NCBI GenBank assembly: GCA_023416955.1
Contig: JAEZGM010000046.1
Coordinates: 27,364-91,363, forward strand
Length of the DNA stretch: 64,000 nucleotides
DNA from: Bacillota bacterium
GTDB taxonomy: Bacteria > Bacillota > Clostridia > Oscillospirales > Acutalibacteraceae
Direction: 5' to 3'
How positions within the stretch are numbered: position 1 is the stretch's first letter; each line of letters opens with the position of its first letter. Below the pieces are notes generated by a model, which worked only from the letters and a program-made list of their open reading frames with translations, was not told the DNA's origin and searched no databases. The position numbers and the translations under genes are program-made. Below are positions 33,481 to 42,768 of this stretch, piece after piece.

Positions 33481-34932
33481 ATGAAAAAACCAACGCGTGT
33501 TCTCAGTTTTGCAATGGCAACGATGATGGTTGCAACAGCATTTACCGGCTGCAGCAGATCTGCGTCTCCGTCCTCCGCTTCCGCGTCCGGCTCCGGCAGT
33601 GCCGGGACTTCTTCGGCGGCTTCTACTGCGAAAGATACCATTACGGCATTGCTGCCGCCTGTGTCCCCCTCCTATCAAAAGAATTTTGATAAGATGGAAC
33701 AGGACTTCAATGCAAAATATCCCAACCTGACTCTGAAGATTGAGCCGACCAGCTGGGAAGACATTACACAGAAGCTGGATACCCAGGTACAGGCGGGCAG
33801 TCCTCCGGATATCTCCTTTATCGGTGCGGACGGCATTTCAAAATATGTGGACTCCGGTCTGATTATGGATATCAGCAAGGTGGCACCCAAAGAAATGCTG
33901 GATGATTTTGATCAGGGCCCGCTCGACTACATGAAGAACGGCGAAGGTCTCTACGGCTTTCCCGCATACATGGAAATCCATAGCATCGGCGGCAACAAAG
34001 AAATGCTGGAAGCCGCCGGAATCGACTGGAAGAGCGTTCAGAAAAACGGCTGGACCTTCGACCAGTTCCGTGAAGCGGTAAAGAAAGGCGTTGTAAAATC
34101 AGGCAGCGACATCTCCCGCTATGGCTTTGTGTTTGCCTGCGCAGGCGTTGCCTCCAAGGATTACCTGAGCATTCTTGTGAAGGGTGCCGGAATGCCTTCT
34201 CCATTCACTACCGACATGAAGTACGCTTACACCAGCAAGCACTTCCTCAGTGTTTTGAAAGGCATTCGCGAACTGATTGACGACGGTTCCATGCCGAAGG
34301 GAATCAGCTCCGTGGATGCAGGCAAACGCTGGAACATGTTCCTGACCGGCCAAACAATGATTACCGGAAAAGGCCTGTCCGTTTTTGAAAACTCCGCGAA
34401 TGTCAACAACAAAAAACTGGAGACGAAAGACGCCAGCGCGGTCAAGGACAGCATTAAGGTTCAGTACATTTCCCTTCCAATGCCGACCTTTGACGGCTGC
34501 AAGGAGCAGTCCGCCGCCGCTGTGGACGGTTACGTTTCCTTCCGCGGCAAGACCGAACCTACTTCGGAGCATGTCTCCAACGTAGTGAAGGCTTTGTACT
34601 TCTTAGCTTCCGGCTCCGTTGCCGCTCAGACAAATGCCGATCTGTTTGTGGCACAGATTACCAAATCTTCCAAAGAAGCGGCAAAGAGCATCACGATTAA
34701 TCAGATCCCCGAAAACGCGGAGCTGACTACCCGCCTGATTTCAGCTGCGGCGCCTGCCCGCCCGGATATCTCTACCGAACTCGGCGCAAAAGCGATTAAG
34801 CTCGAGGACGAGGTTCTGGTTCCGAAGCTTCAGGCTCTGCTTGCCAATGAAATTACTCCCGAGCAGATGTATGACGCGGTAAAATCCGCCGCAATTGAAA
34901 CATTCGGCGAAGACGGTATCGCAAAAGACTGA
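33481..34932 (+). CDS. ABC sugar-binding lipoprotein of the MurNAc-salvage operon
   Basis: The 483-aa protein has a lipoprotein signal peptide with lipobox AFTGC (Cys24), then an Ala/Ser linker of about 25 residues. An extracellular solute-binding fold (family 1, MalE-like) follows: FDKMEQDFNAKYPNLTLKI, WEDITQKLDTQVQAGSPPDI, GLYGFPAYMEIHS. With the two permeases it should import a saccharide, most likely MurNAc, GlcNAc-MurNAc or a muropeptide sugar given the neighbouring enzymes. The ATPase is not encoded here and is probably a shared MsmK-type subunit. Confidence 0.88.
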   Translation: MKKPTRVLSFAMATMMVATAFTGCSRSASPSSASASGSGSAGTSSAASTAKDTITALLPPVSPSYQKNFDKMEQDFNAKYPNLTLKIEPTSWEDITQKLDTQVQAGSPPDISFIGADGISKYVDSGLIMDISKVAPKEMLDDFDQGPLDYMKNGEGLYGFPAYMEIHSIGGNKEMLEAAGIDWKSVQKNGWTFDQFREAVKKGVVKSGSDISRYGFVFACAGVASKDYLSILVKGAGMPSPFTTDMKYAYTSKHFLSVLKGIRELIDDGSMPKGISSVDAGKRWNMFLTGQTMITGKGLSVFENSANVNNKKLETKDASAVKDSIKVQYISLPMPTFDGCKEQSAAAVDGYVSFRGKTEPTSEHVSNVVKALYFLASGSVAAQTNADLFVAQITKSSKEAAKSITINQIPENAELTTRLISAAAPARPDISTELGAKAIKLEDEVLVPKLQALLANEITPEQMYDAVKSAAIETFGEDGIAKD

Positions 34933-34944
34933 TACTACAGATAT

Positions 34945-34972
34945 ATCCCGCCCTTGAGGGCAAGGGCGGGAT
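34945..34972 (+). terminator. Stem-loop after the binding-protein gene
   Basis: ATCCCGCCCTTG and CAAGGGCGGGAT form a perfect 12-bp GC-rich stem with loop AGGG, 12 nt after the stop codon, without a good T-run. Such hairpins between binding protein and permease genes usually stabilise mRNA or cause partial termination, giving more binding protein than permease. Confidence 0.7.
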
Positions 34973-35002
34973 GTATTTATCGTTTCCTTTGTTTGATACT
35001 GT

Positions 35003-35087
35003 TTTGTGCTGAAATATATGGGGAATGTATGGAAGCATGCGGAACAAGAAGATTCAATATGAATGTAACAGGATATTTCAGCACAAA
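35003..35087. repeat. 15-bp inverted repeat with long loop before the permease genes
   Basis: TTTGTGCTGAAATAT (35003-35017) and ATATTTCAGCACAAA (35073-35087) are perfectly complementary with 55 bp between. The rest of the 385-bp gap 34933-35317 shows no gene. It could be an RNA fold that limits permease expression or the ends of an 85-bp repeat. Confidence 0.5.
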
Positions 35088-35317
35088 GTTGTATGAAATG
35101 ATTTTTTGACCGGAACGTCTGTAGGGGAGAGGACCGTTTAAAAGCATCTCTTTCAGACCGGATCTTCGTTTTTGATTTTGGAATACGCCGATTCAGCCGT
35201 CAGGCGGCAATTCAAGACCGCAGAACACAGCAATGAAAATTCCGGATTTTTTGGAATCATCGTTTTCGCAGGATTCAGCGGAACAATCGACCTCATCAAG
35301 AAAGGAATGGTCCTATC

Positions 35318-36235
35318 ATGAGTATGAAAAACAACGCAAATACGGCAGAGCCGAAAAAACGATTTAAAATTAAAAGTGACTATTTGTGGGGTTACTTCTT
35401 TATTGCGGTGGCCGTTATTGTATTTTGTGTTTTTACGCTGTACCCGGTAATCAGCGCGTTTATCATCAGCTTCCAAAAGTTTAAGCCCCTCGGCTCCGTC
35501 TGGGTGGGCGCGGCCAATTACATAGGTTTGTTAAGTGACTCCCTGTTTGCAAAGTCCATTCTGAATACGGTAATTTACACGGTCTGTGTGGTGCCGGTAT
35601 CTTTGATTTTATCCTTTTCCATCGCCATTCTGATTTTTCCGCTTAAAAAATGGCTGCAAACCGCATTTAAAGCAGTTTATTACCTGCCGGCGGTTGCTTC
35701 CGGCGTGGCCATGTCAGTGGTATGGCTCTGGATTTACGACCCGCTGCCCTCCGGCCTGTTCAATCAGGTGGTACATTTCTTCGGAATTTCCAACCAGAAC
35801 TGGCTGGGCACCACAAAGACTTCTATGTTTTCCCTGATATTAATGTCCTGGCTGTCCAGCCATGGCACCAACATCATTATCTTCCTCGCTGCTCTGCTCG
35901 GAATTCCGGACAGTTATTTTGAGGCCGCGGACCTGGATGGCGCCACCTTTTTAAAAAAGCTGAAGTATGTGGTGATTCCGCTGCTGAAACCGACCACCTT
36001 GTTTTTGTTGGTTACCGGCGTAATCGGTTCCTTCCAGGTGTTTATGAACGCCTACATGATGACGGGCGGCGGGCCGGACAACGCGACCACAATGGTCGGA
36101 CTGCTCATCTTCAACAACGCCTTTAAGTACTTTAACTACGGAACGGCCGCGGCGCAATCCCTGGTGCTTACCGCCATTATCGCTATTATTGCCGTCTTCC
36201 AGTTTAAACTGATGGGCGACGACGTCGAGTATTAA
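35318..36235 (+). CDS. ABC sugar permease, MalF type
   Basis: The 305-aa membrane protein has about six TM helices. The EAA loop PDSYFEAADLDGATFLKKLKYVVIPLLKPT carries the conserved EAA---G core that docks to the ATPase. AAAGGAATGG precedes the start. It is partnered with the next gene (21-bp gap) and the lipoprotein upstream. Cytoplasmic membrane. Confidence 0.9.
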   Translation: MSMKNNANTAEPKKRFKIKSDYLWGYFFIAVAVIVFCVFTLYPVISAFIISFQKFKPLGSVWVGAANYIGLLSDSLFAKSILNTVIYTVCVVPVSLILSFSIAILIFPLKKWLQTAFKAVYYLPAVASGVAMSVVWLWIYDPLPSGLFNQVVHFFGISNQNWLGTTKTSMFSLILMSWLSSHGTNIIIFLAALLGIPDSYFEAADLDGATFLKKLKYVVIPLLKPTTLFLLVTGVIGSFQVFMNAYMMTGGGPDNATTMVGLLIFNNAFKYFNYGTAAAQSLVLTAIIAIIAVFQFKLMGDDVEY

Positions 36236-36255
36236 GGGAAAGGGGAAGCGTTTTT

Positions 36256-37116
36256 ATGGCATTATATAATGAATACGGAAAGCATAAAAATTTCGCAAAA
36301 ATAAGGACCGGCATTATCATTTTGTGCCTGATTATTTTTGCAATCGTCACATTGTTTCCAATTTACTTTATGGTTATCTCTTCATTCGGTGACCCGGTGG
36401 AAGCCGGTGCGGTCAGCTATTCCCTGTTGCCCCAGAAGTTCACGCTGGCGTCCTACCAGTTCTTTTTTAATTTCAGCCCGTATTCCTTCCGCTGGCTGCT
36501 GAACTCGCTGCTGGTAGCCTCCGCGATTACCGTGTCCAACGTGGTATTCAGTGGAATGGCGGGGTATGCGTTTTCAAAAATCAAATTTCCCGGCCGGCAC
36601 GCCGCATTCTGGGCGCTGCTTTGCGCTATGATGATTCCGTATCAGGCAATTCAGGTTCCGCTTTATATTCTGGTCGTAAACGTCATGAAAATCCAGAACA
36701 CCTACACCGCGCTGATTCTTCCTGGGCTTTGCGGTATTTACAACGTGTTCCTGGCAAAGCAGTTCATGACCTCACTGCCGACGGAGATTATTGAGTACGC
36801 GAAAATTGAGGGCTGCAATCAGCTTCAGATTTTCTTTAAAATCATTGTTCCGCTTTCTAAGACCGTTCTGGCCGTCATGGCGATTTTGACCTTCATGGAT
36901 AACTGGAACACCTTTTTCTGGCCGTTCCTGGTTACCACGACCATGGATATGCAGACCATTCAGGTCGGCCTGAAAAACTTCCGCTTTGCCAACACCACCT
37001 ATTTTGCCCCGATGATGGCCGGTGCGACCGTTTCGGCGCTGCCGATGTTCGTGCTGTTCTTCGCCTTACAAAAATATTTTCTGCAAGGCGTTACCGTCGG
37101 CGCGGTAAAGGGATGA
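36256..37116 (+). CDS. ABC sugar permease, MalG type
   Basis: The 286-aa membrane protein has six TM helices, the periplasmic-side loop typical of MalG partners, and EAA-like motif PTEIIEYAKIEGCNQLQIFFKIIVPLSK. It ends QGVTVGAVKG, the usual C-terminal tail (QGLTAGAVKG in many relatives). It is 4 bp from anmK. Confidence 0.9.
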   Translation: MALYNEYGKHKNFAKIRTGIIILCLIIFAIVTLFPIYFMVISSFGDPVEAGAVSYSLLPQKFTLASYQFFFNFSPYSFRWLLNSLLVASAITVSNVVFSGMAGYAFSKIKFPGRHAAFWALLCAMMIPYQAIQVPLYILVVNVMKIQNTYTALILPGLCGIYNVFLAKQFMTSLPTEIIEYAKIEGCNQLQIFFKIIVPLSKTVLAVMAILTFMDNWNTFFWPFLVTTTMDMQTIQVGLKNFRFANTTYFAPMMAGATVSALPMFVLFFALQKYFLQGVTVGAVKG

Positions 37117-37120
37117 GACC

Positions 37121-38311
37121 ATGCTGACACAGTATCAGAACAAACCTGTGCGCCGCGTGGTCGGGCTGATGTCCGGCACATCGGTGGATGGGATTGACGC
37201 CGCGTTGGTGGAAATCGGCGGCACGGAGGAGGAACCGGAACTCCGGCTCCTTGCGTTTGAAAACACGCCGTATGAACCCGCGGTTCGCAGGAAGATTTTT
37301 GAGCTTTTCGATGTAGCAGCGGCAACGGTGGATAAAGTCGGATACCTGAATTTCCTGCTGGGGGAGCTGTTTGCCAAAGCGGCTTTGTCCGTGATTGAAA
37401 AAGCCGGATTCCGACCACAAGAAATCGACGCCGTCGGTTCTCATGGGCAAACGATTTACCATGCTCCGGTTCGAACTGCTCCGGATGGCTGCCCCATCGG
37501 CTACACCGTACAGATTGGGGAAGGCGCGGTCATTGCGGCAAGAACCGGGATTCCCTGCGTTTCCGATTTCCGCGTAGCTGACATGGCCGTGGGCGGGCAG
37601 GGGGCGCCGCTGGTTCCCTTTACGGAGTACCTGCTTTACCGCAAGCCGGACCGAACCGTCCTGCTGCAAAATATCGGCGGAATCGGGAACATCACCGTGA
37701 TCCCGAAGGGCTGCGTGCAGTCTGAGGTGTTCGCGTTCGACACTGGCCCCGGAAACATGATTATCGATGGGTTGGTTCATCGGCTTTCCGGCGGAAAAAT
37801 GAAAATGGACGCGGGCGGCAGCATAGCGGCGAGGGGAAAGATTCACGAAGGCCTTTTGGCTATGCTCCGGCAGGAGCCGTACTATGCACAGCCGATTCCG
37901 AAATCGACGGGGCGGGAACTGTTCGGTCTTCCGTACCTGGAAAAAATCGAACGGTATCTGCGTGAACATTCTATCTGCATGGAAGACGGAATCGCCACGG
38001 TGACCTACCTGACTGCCTGGTCCATTGCGGACGCCTGCCGACGTTTTGTCCAGCCAAAGTACCGTGCGGATGATATGATTGTCGGCGGCGGCGGAAGCTA
38101 CAATCCAACGCTGATTGGCTGGCTGAAACGGGAACTGGCCCCGTTCGGCGTACGGGTGCTGACGCAGGAGGAAACGGGCGGAAACAGCGACGCAAAAGAG
38201 GCGGTCGCGTTCGCCCTGCTGGCGGATCGTACCCTGTGCGCCAGGGTCAACAGTCTGCCCGGCGTAACCGGAGCGGAGCGCGCCGTTGTCATGGGAAAAA
38301 TTTCACTGTAG
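37121..38311 (+). CDS. anmK: Anhydro-N-acetylmuramic acid kinase
   Basis: The 396-aa protein opens RVVGLMSGTSVDGIDAALVE, the AnmK ATP/sugar signature. Later come GSHGQTIYH, VSDFRVADMAVGGQGAPLVP, FDTGPGNMIID and VGGGGSYNP, all family motifs. It opens 1,6-anhydroMurNAc and phosphorylates it to MurNAc-6-P, the substrate of MurQ. AnhydroMurNAc arises from lytic transglycosylases, so the locus can use both anhydro and reducing MurNAc. Confidence 0.94.
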   Translation: MLTQYQNKPVRRVVGLMSGTSVDGIDAALVEIGGTEEEPELRLLAFENTPYEPAVRRKIFELFDVAAATVDKVGYLNFLLGELFAKAALSVIEKAGFRPQEIDAVGSHGQTIYHAPVRTAPDGCPIGYTVQIGEGAVIAARTGIPCVSDFRVADMAVGGQGAPLVPFTEYLLYRKPDRTVLLQNIGGIGNITVIPKGCVQSEVFAFDTGPGNMIIDGLVHRLSGGKMKMDAGGSIAARGKIHEGLLAMLRQEPYYAQPIPKSTGRELFGLPYLEKIERYLREHSICMEDGIATVTYLTAWSIADACRRFVQPKYRADDMIVGGGGSYNPTLIGWLKRELAPFGVRVLTQEETGGNSDAKEAVAFALLADRTLCARVNSLPGVTGAERAVVMGKISL

Positions 38312-38329
38312 TCGAAGGGGAGGACTGCC

Positions 38330-39304
38330 ATGATAGTCAAATATGAGGACGGTTACCGGGATGGAATCATTGCCCTGTGGAATTCCGTAATGCAAAAAGA
38401 GGATTATAGGGAGCTGGCGCGCGAAAGTTTTCGGGAGATTTTCACTCAAAATCCTTATTTTGATCCTGCCGGCGCATTGGTTCTGACTGGCGACGACGGC
38501 GGCGTACAGGGATTTGCCTGCGGATGCGTGGGGGACGATTTGCCGCTGGGGGATAAATCGGGATATTTGACCTGCATTGTGCTGGATCCGAAGGCACAAA
38601 CGGAAGAAAATTTCAATATTCTGCTTTACAGGTTGGAGCAATTCTTTATCGGTGAGGGCAAACGGCAGGCTGAGGTGCTGTTTTTCAACCCGATGCTGCT
38701 CCCGTGGTATATTCCCAACACCCCGAAGCACGAGCACAACAACGCCCCCGGTGTTCCGGTCAACAGCTGGTTCCATCAGTCCCTTCTGCGGAACGGCTAC
38801 GCAGAGCGCGCCCGTGAATGCGCCATGTACCTGAACCTGAAGCAGTTTGCCGTTACGGAGCATATGAGACAGAAGGAGAGCGTATCGGCACAGGACGGCT
38901 ACGAAGTGACCTTGTTTGACCCCTCGCGCCATTTCGGGGTTTCAGAAATGCTGACCGGCTTTGACAATCCGCTGTGGCAGAAGGAGATCACAGAAGCTGC
39001 TCAAAATGGAATCCCGGTTGTTGTTGCCGCAAAAGAGAACCAAGTGGTTGGCTTTGCCGGCCCGGTCGTCCGCAGCCCGTCCGGGCGGGGATATTTCAGC
39101 GGAATCGGTGTGAAGTATGGCCATGAGGGGCACGGTTTGGGAAGTGTTTTGTTTTTTAAGCTGTGCGAATCGTTTCAAGCCGTCGGCGCGGAGTACATGT
39201 CCCTTTACACCGGTTTGGAAAACCCCGCACGGAACATTTATGAACATGCCGGATTTATCCCGGTGAAGGAATTCGCAATCATGAGGAAGGAGCTTGTACC
39301 ATGA
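38330..39304 (+). CDS. Two-domain GNAT acetyltransferase
   Basis: The 324-aa protein carries an N-terminal GNAT-like half (about 1-150; GYLTCIVLDPKAQTEENFNILLY) and a clearer C-terminal GNAT domain (about 185-320; GYFSGIGVKYGHEGHGLGSVLFFKL, then ENPARNIYEHAGF). It overlaps the following deacetylase gene by 4 bp, so acetylation and deacetylation functions are coexpressed. An amino-sugar or peptide substrate is plausible; no specific activity can be named. Confidence 0.78.
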   Translation: MIVKYEDGYRDGIIALWNSVMQKEDYRELARESFREIFTQNPYFDPAGALVLTGDDGGVQGFACGCVGDDLPLGDKSGYLTCIVLDPKAQTEENFNILLYRLEQFFIGEGKRQAEVLFFNPMLLPWYIPNTPKHEHNNAPGVPVNSWFHQSLLRNGYAERARECAMYLNLKQFAVTEHMRQKESVSAQDGYEVTLFDPSRHFGVSEMLTGFDNPLWQKEITEAAQNGIPVVVAAKENQVVGFAGPVVRSPSGRGYFSGIGVKYGHEGHGLGSVLFFKLCESFQAVGAEYMSLYTGLENPARNIYEHAGFIPVKEFAIMRKELVP

Positions 39305-40002
39305 AGGAAAATCCAATGACCATCCTTGCAATCGGCGGCCATGTCGGCGACATGGAGTTGACTGCCGGCGGAGTTTTGGCCACGCACGCTCTGCGCGGCG
39401 ACCACATTGTAACGCTGGCGCTGACCGCCGGGGAAAAAGGCGCACCCAAAGGGCGCGACCTTGTGGAGTACCGCGCGCAAAAGGTTCGCGAGGCGGAAAC
39501 CTTCGCGGAAATGCTCGGCGGACGGGCCATGGTGTTCGATTACCCCGACGGGGAGCTGCCGGACAACGATGAAGTGCGTTTCCAGGTCTGTGACGTCATC
39601 CGGGAAGTGAAACCAAACGTCATTATTACACACTTTAAAAACAGTATGCACAAGGATCACAGTACCACCAACCGGATTGTCATCGACGCCCGTTTTTACG
39701 CCTGCATCGAATTTTTTGAACGGGAGAATCCGCCCCATTTTGCAAACCGCCTGTATTTTGCGGAAAACTGGGAGGACTCGGTCGGGTTCCGTCCTTACGT
39801 TTATATGGATATTACGGAAGGCTACGAGCTCTGGCAGAAAGCGGCGGCAACCCACTGGTTCGTTACCGGGAGCACCTCGTTCCCTTATCTGGAGTATTAC
39901 GATCACCTGAGCCGTGTCCGCGGAATCGAGGCCCGGAAAGGTCGCGCTCAGTGCTTCGCAGTGGAGGAGGATCAGATGCGGGTCATTCAGGATTCCATCT
40001 GA
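39301..40002 (+). CDS. PIG-L/LmbE-family deacetylase
   Basis: The 233-aa protein begins with the family metal site in an altered form, AIGGHVGDMELTAGG (usually A-HPDDxE; here HVGDME, so His-x-x-Asp-x-Glu is retained). It also has NVIITHFKNSMHKDHSTTNRI with the third zinc-ligand His. PIG-L enzymes remove N-acetyl groups from GlcNAc-type sugars. In this locus it may deacetylate a GlcNAc or MurNAc derivative. The Pro-Asp to Val-Gly change in the motif deserves attention. Confidence 0.8.
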   Translation: MKENPMTILAIGGHVGDMELTAGGVLATHALRGDHIVTLALTAGEKGAPKGRDLVEYRAQKVREAETFAEMLGGRAMVFDYPDGELPDNDEVRFQVCDVIREVKPNVIITHFKNSMHKDHSTTNRIVIDARFYACIEFFERENPPHFANRLYFAENWEDSVGFRPYVYMDITEGYELWQKAAATHWFVTGSTSFPYLEYYDHLSRVRGIEARKGRAQCFAVEEDQMRVIQDSI

Positions 40003-40033
40003 AATATCTGCGTAAAAAAGAGGAAATGAAATT

Positions 40034-41176
40034 ATGGTGATAAACGGAATTGACTGCATTGAGGATTACCGTCATCTTTTTCAGGGAAAGCGAATCGGAC
40101 TGATTACGTCGCCTTCCGGATTGAATTCAAAATATGAATCTACGATTGATATTTTAAATCGTAATTTTAATCTTGCCGCCTTGTTTTCCCCGGAACACGG
40201 GGTGCGCGGTAATATCGGCGCAGGCGGTCTGGTGGATACCTATGTTGACCCCTATACCCAGGTTCCGGTTTACAGCCTGTACCGCAAGGATTCCAAGCGC
40301 CTGACGGCGGAGATGCTGGACTGTGTGGATGTGGTGGTTTATGATATACAGGACGTAGGAACCCGGTACTATACCTTTATTTACACCATGCTGTACGCAC
40401 TGGAGGACTGCGCGAAGCACGGCAAGCCGTTTGTGGTGCTGGACCGTGCGAACCCGCTGGACGGCGTCACGGTGGAGGGAAATATTTTAAAGGACGGGTA
40501 CCGTTCTTTCGTGGGCGCTTACCCGCTTTGCATGCGCTACGGGCTGACCATCGGGGAGCTCGCCGCAATGGCAAACCGGCAGGAGAAGCTGAATGCCGAC
40601 TTAACCGTTATTCCCTGCAAGGGATGGAAGCGGAACCAGATGTTCCCGGATTACGGCAGCGTTTGGATTCCGCCAACCATGGGGATTCCCCGTTTTGAAA
40701 CGGCGCTTCTGTACCCAGGGACCTGTCTGGTGGAAAGCACCAACCTTTCGGAGGGGCGCGGAACCGCTTCGCCGTTCGAAATCGTCGGCGCACCGTTCAT
40801 CGATTCGAAGGTACTTGCCGATCGGATGAACGGCAAAAAACTGAACGGCGTTTTCTTCCGCCCGGTTTATTTCCAGCCAACCAGCTCCAAATTCAAAGGG
40901 GAACAGTGCGGCGGCGTTCAAATCCATGTCACCGACGCCCGAAAGGTCAAATCGGTCACGGTGGGTGTGGAACTGCTTTATGAAATCCGCAGCCTTTACG
41001 GCGAGCAGTTTGAGTTTCTTGCTCCTTACGAGGGCAGTTCCCGCCGTTTTGCGGAGCTGCTCAGCGGAGACCGAAAGTTCGCGAATCCCGAGGTGACGAA
41101 AGAGCAGCTTTTGTGGGAATATGAGCAGGAAAGCAAACAGTTTGCGGAGGATAAACAGCAGTATCATTTGTATTGA
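40034..41176 (+). CDS. namZ: Exo-beta-N-acetylmuramidase NamZ (DUF1343)
   Basis: The 380-aa protein has the DUF1343 core: GKRIGLITSPSGLN, LAALFSPEHGVRGNIGAG, VVVYDIQDVGTRYYTFIYTM, VLDRANPLDG and ESTNLSEGRGTASPFEIVGAP. NamZ of Bacillus subtilis removes terminal MurNAc from the non-reducing end of wall glycans. No signal peptide is visible, so the enzyme probably acts inside the cell on imported disaccharides or fragments. It overlaps the open frame of nagZ by 4 bp; the chosen nagZ start lies 20 bp on. Confidence 0.88.
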   Translation: MVINGIDCIEDYRHLFQGKRIGLITSPSGLNSKYESTIDILNRNFNLAALFSPEHGVRGNIGAGGLVDTYVDPYTQVPVYSLYRKDSKRLTAEMLDCVDVVVYDIQDVGTRYYTFIYTMLYALEDCAKHGKPFVVLDRANPLDGVTVEGNILKDGYRSFVGAYPLCMRYGLTIGELAAMANRQEKLNADLTVIPCKGWKRNQMFPDYGSVWIPPTMGIPRFETALLYPGTCLVESTNLSEGRGTASPFEIVGAPFIDSKVLADRMNGKKLNGVFFRPVYFQPTSSKFKGEQCGGVQIHVTDARKVKSVTVGVELLYEIRSLYGEQFEFLAPYEGSSRRFAELLSGDRKFANPEVTKEQLLWEYEQESKQFAEDKQQYHLY

Positions 41177-41196
41177 CCACGAATGGAGGAAGCACG

Positions 41197-42756
41197 ATGC
41201 CACAGGAATTGACGTTACGCCGGAAAATCGGCCAAATGATTATGATGGGTTTTCTAGCCAAAGAAGCAACACCGGAGCTGAAACAGTTTCTTTCGGACTA
41301 TCAAATCGGAAATATCATCCTGTTTACACGCAACGTGGAATCCAAAACGCAGCTGCACAAGCTCTGTTCGGATTTACAGGAAGAAATTACGCGCAATACC
41401 GGCTACCCGGCGTTCATTTCGGTGGACCAGGAGGGCGGTATGGTCGCCCGTCTGCCGCCCGACGCGGTCAGCATCCCGGCAGCCATGGCAATCGCGGCGA
41501 CCGGCAACCCGCACAACGCGTATGAGGCGGGGAAGATTACCGGGGAAGAGCTGAGTGCTCTGGGCATTAATATGAACCTCGCTCCGGATATGGACATCAA
41601 CAGCAATCCAGACAATCCGGTTATCGGGGTGCGTTCGTTTGGGGATACCAAGGAAACAGTAACTGAATTCGGCCTTGAATTGATAAACGGTCTGCGCGAC
41701 GGCGGCGTTCTGCCGGTGGTAAAGCATTTCCCCGGCCACGGCGACACGGCGGTGGATTCCCACCTGGGCCTGCCGGTGGTGGAAAAAACACTGAGTCAGC
41801 TGAAAGAAAACGAGCTGGTTCCGTTTCAGGCAGCAATCCAAAACGGCGTGCCCGGCATCATGTCTTCCCACATTCTTTTCCCGAATATTGAAGCGGAAAA
41901 ACTGCCGGGTACGATGTCGCACACCATTCTGACCGATGTGCTGCGCCGTCAGCTGGGATTCGACGGCCTGATTTTGACCGACTGCCTGGAAATGGACGCC
42001 GTCAAAAAATATTACGGTACCGCGCAGGGCGCTTTGGCGGCAGCTCTTGCGGGAGCCGATCTTTTATGTGTTTCCCATACCGCTGATCTGGTTCGGGAAG
42101 TGGTGGAACTCCTGGAGCAAGCGGTTGAGTCCGGTGAGCTGCCGGAACAGATCATCGACGAATCCGTGGAAAGAATTCTGCGGTACAAAGCCCGGTATTT
42201 GGCCGGTGCAGTCCCCGCACCGCTAAGCTGTGTCGGCTGCGACGACCACCGGGCGGCAGCGCGGGAAATCAGCGAGCAGAGCATCACACTGGTTCATCAG
42301 ACGGAAACGCCATTGAACTTGGGCGGGAAAAAGACACTGTTTGTCGGGTGCTATGCCAACCGAACCACACTGGCGGCCAGCTCCGTGAATACCGACTTTA
42401 ACTTTTCCGATTACATGGCGGGCCGGCTGAACGGCGACGCCCTGATTACTCCGCTGAACCCCACCGAAGAAGAAATCGAGGCAATTGCCCAAAAAGTGAA
42501 AGCTTATGACATCGTGGTATTCGGAAGCTATAACGGAAAGCGTTTTCCCGGCCAGATTGCGTTGGCTAACCGGATGAGTCGGGTCAATCCCCATATGATT
42601 GCGGTATCGCTTTTTAATCCGTATGACCTTGCGGAAATGGACGATTCCATCACAAAGCTCGCTGCTTATGAATACACCCTTTTGTCATTTCGGACACTAG
42701 TAAGAATATTTCGCGGAGAGTGCGGGCCGCAGGGCCGGCTCAGCGTTCGGATATAA
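41197..42756 (+). CDS. nagZ: Beta-N-acetylhexosaminidase NagZ (GH3)
   Basis: The 519-aa protein starts at ATG 41197 behind TGGAGGAAG. Its GH3 domain shows GNIILFTRN, ISVDQEGGMVARLP, the active-site loop KHFPGHGDTAVDSHLGLPVV (Asp/His dyad) and LTDCLEMDAV with the nucleophile Asp. A C-terminal domain (about 350-519) is like that of two-domain Firmicute NagZ. It releases GlcNAc from GlcNAc-MurNAc or glycan ends and works with NamZ. No signal peptide; cytoplasmic. Confidence 0.9.
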   Translation: MPQELTLRRKIGQMIMMGFLAKEATPELKQFLSDYQIGNIILFTRNVESKTQLHKLCSDLQEEITRNTGYPAFISVDQEGGMVARLPPDAVSIPAAMAIAATGNPHNAYEAGKITGEELSALGINMNLAPDMDINSNPDNPVIGVRSFGDTKETVTEFGLELINGLRDGGVLPVVKHFPGHGDTAVDSHLGLPVVEKTLSQLKENELVPFQAAIQNGVPGIMSSHILFPNIEAEKLPGTMSHTILTDVLRRQLGFDGLILTDCLEMDAVKKYYGTAQGALAAALAGADLLCVSHTADLVREVVELLEQAVESGELPEQIIDESVERILRYKARYLAGAVPAPLSCVGCDDHRAAAREISEQSITLVHQTETPLNLGGKKTLFVGCYANRTTLAASSVNTDFNFSDYMAGRLNGDALITPLNPTEEEIEAIAQKVKAYDIVVFGSYNGKRFPGQIALANRMSRVNPHMIAVSLFNPYDLAEMDDSITKLAAYEYTLLSFRTLVRIFRGECGPQGRLSVRI

Positions 42757-42768
42757 GGTGGGATCGGC

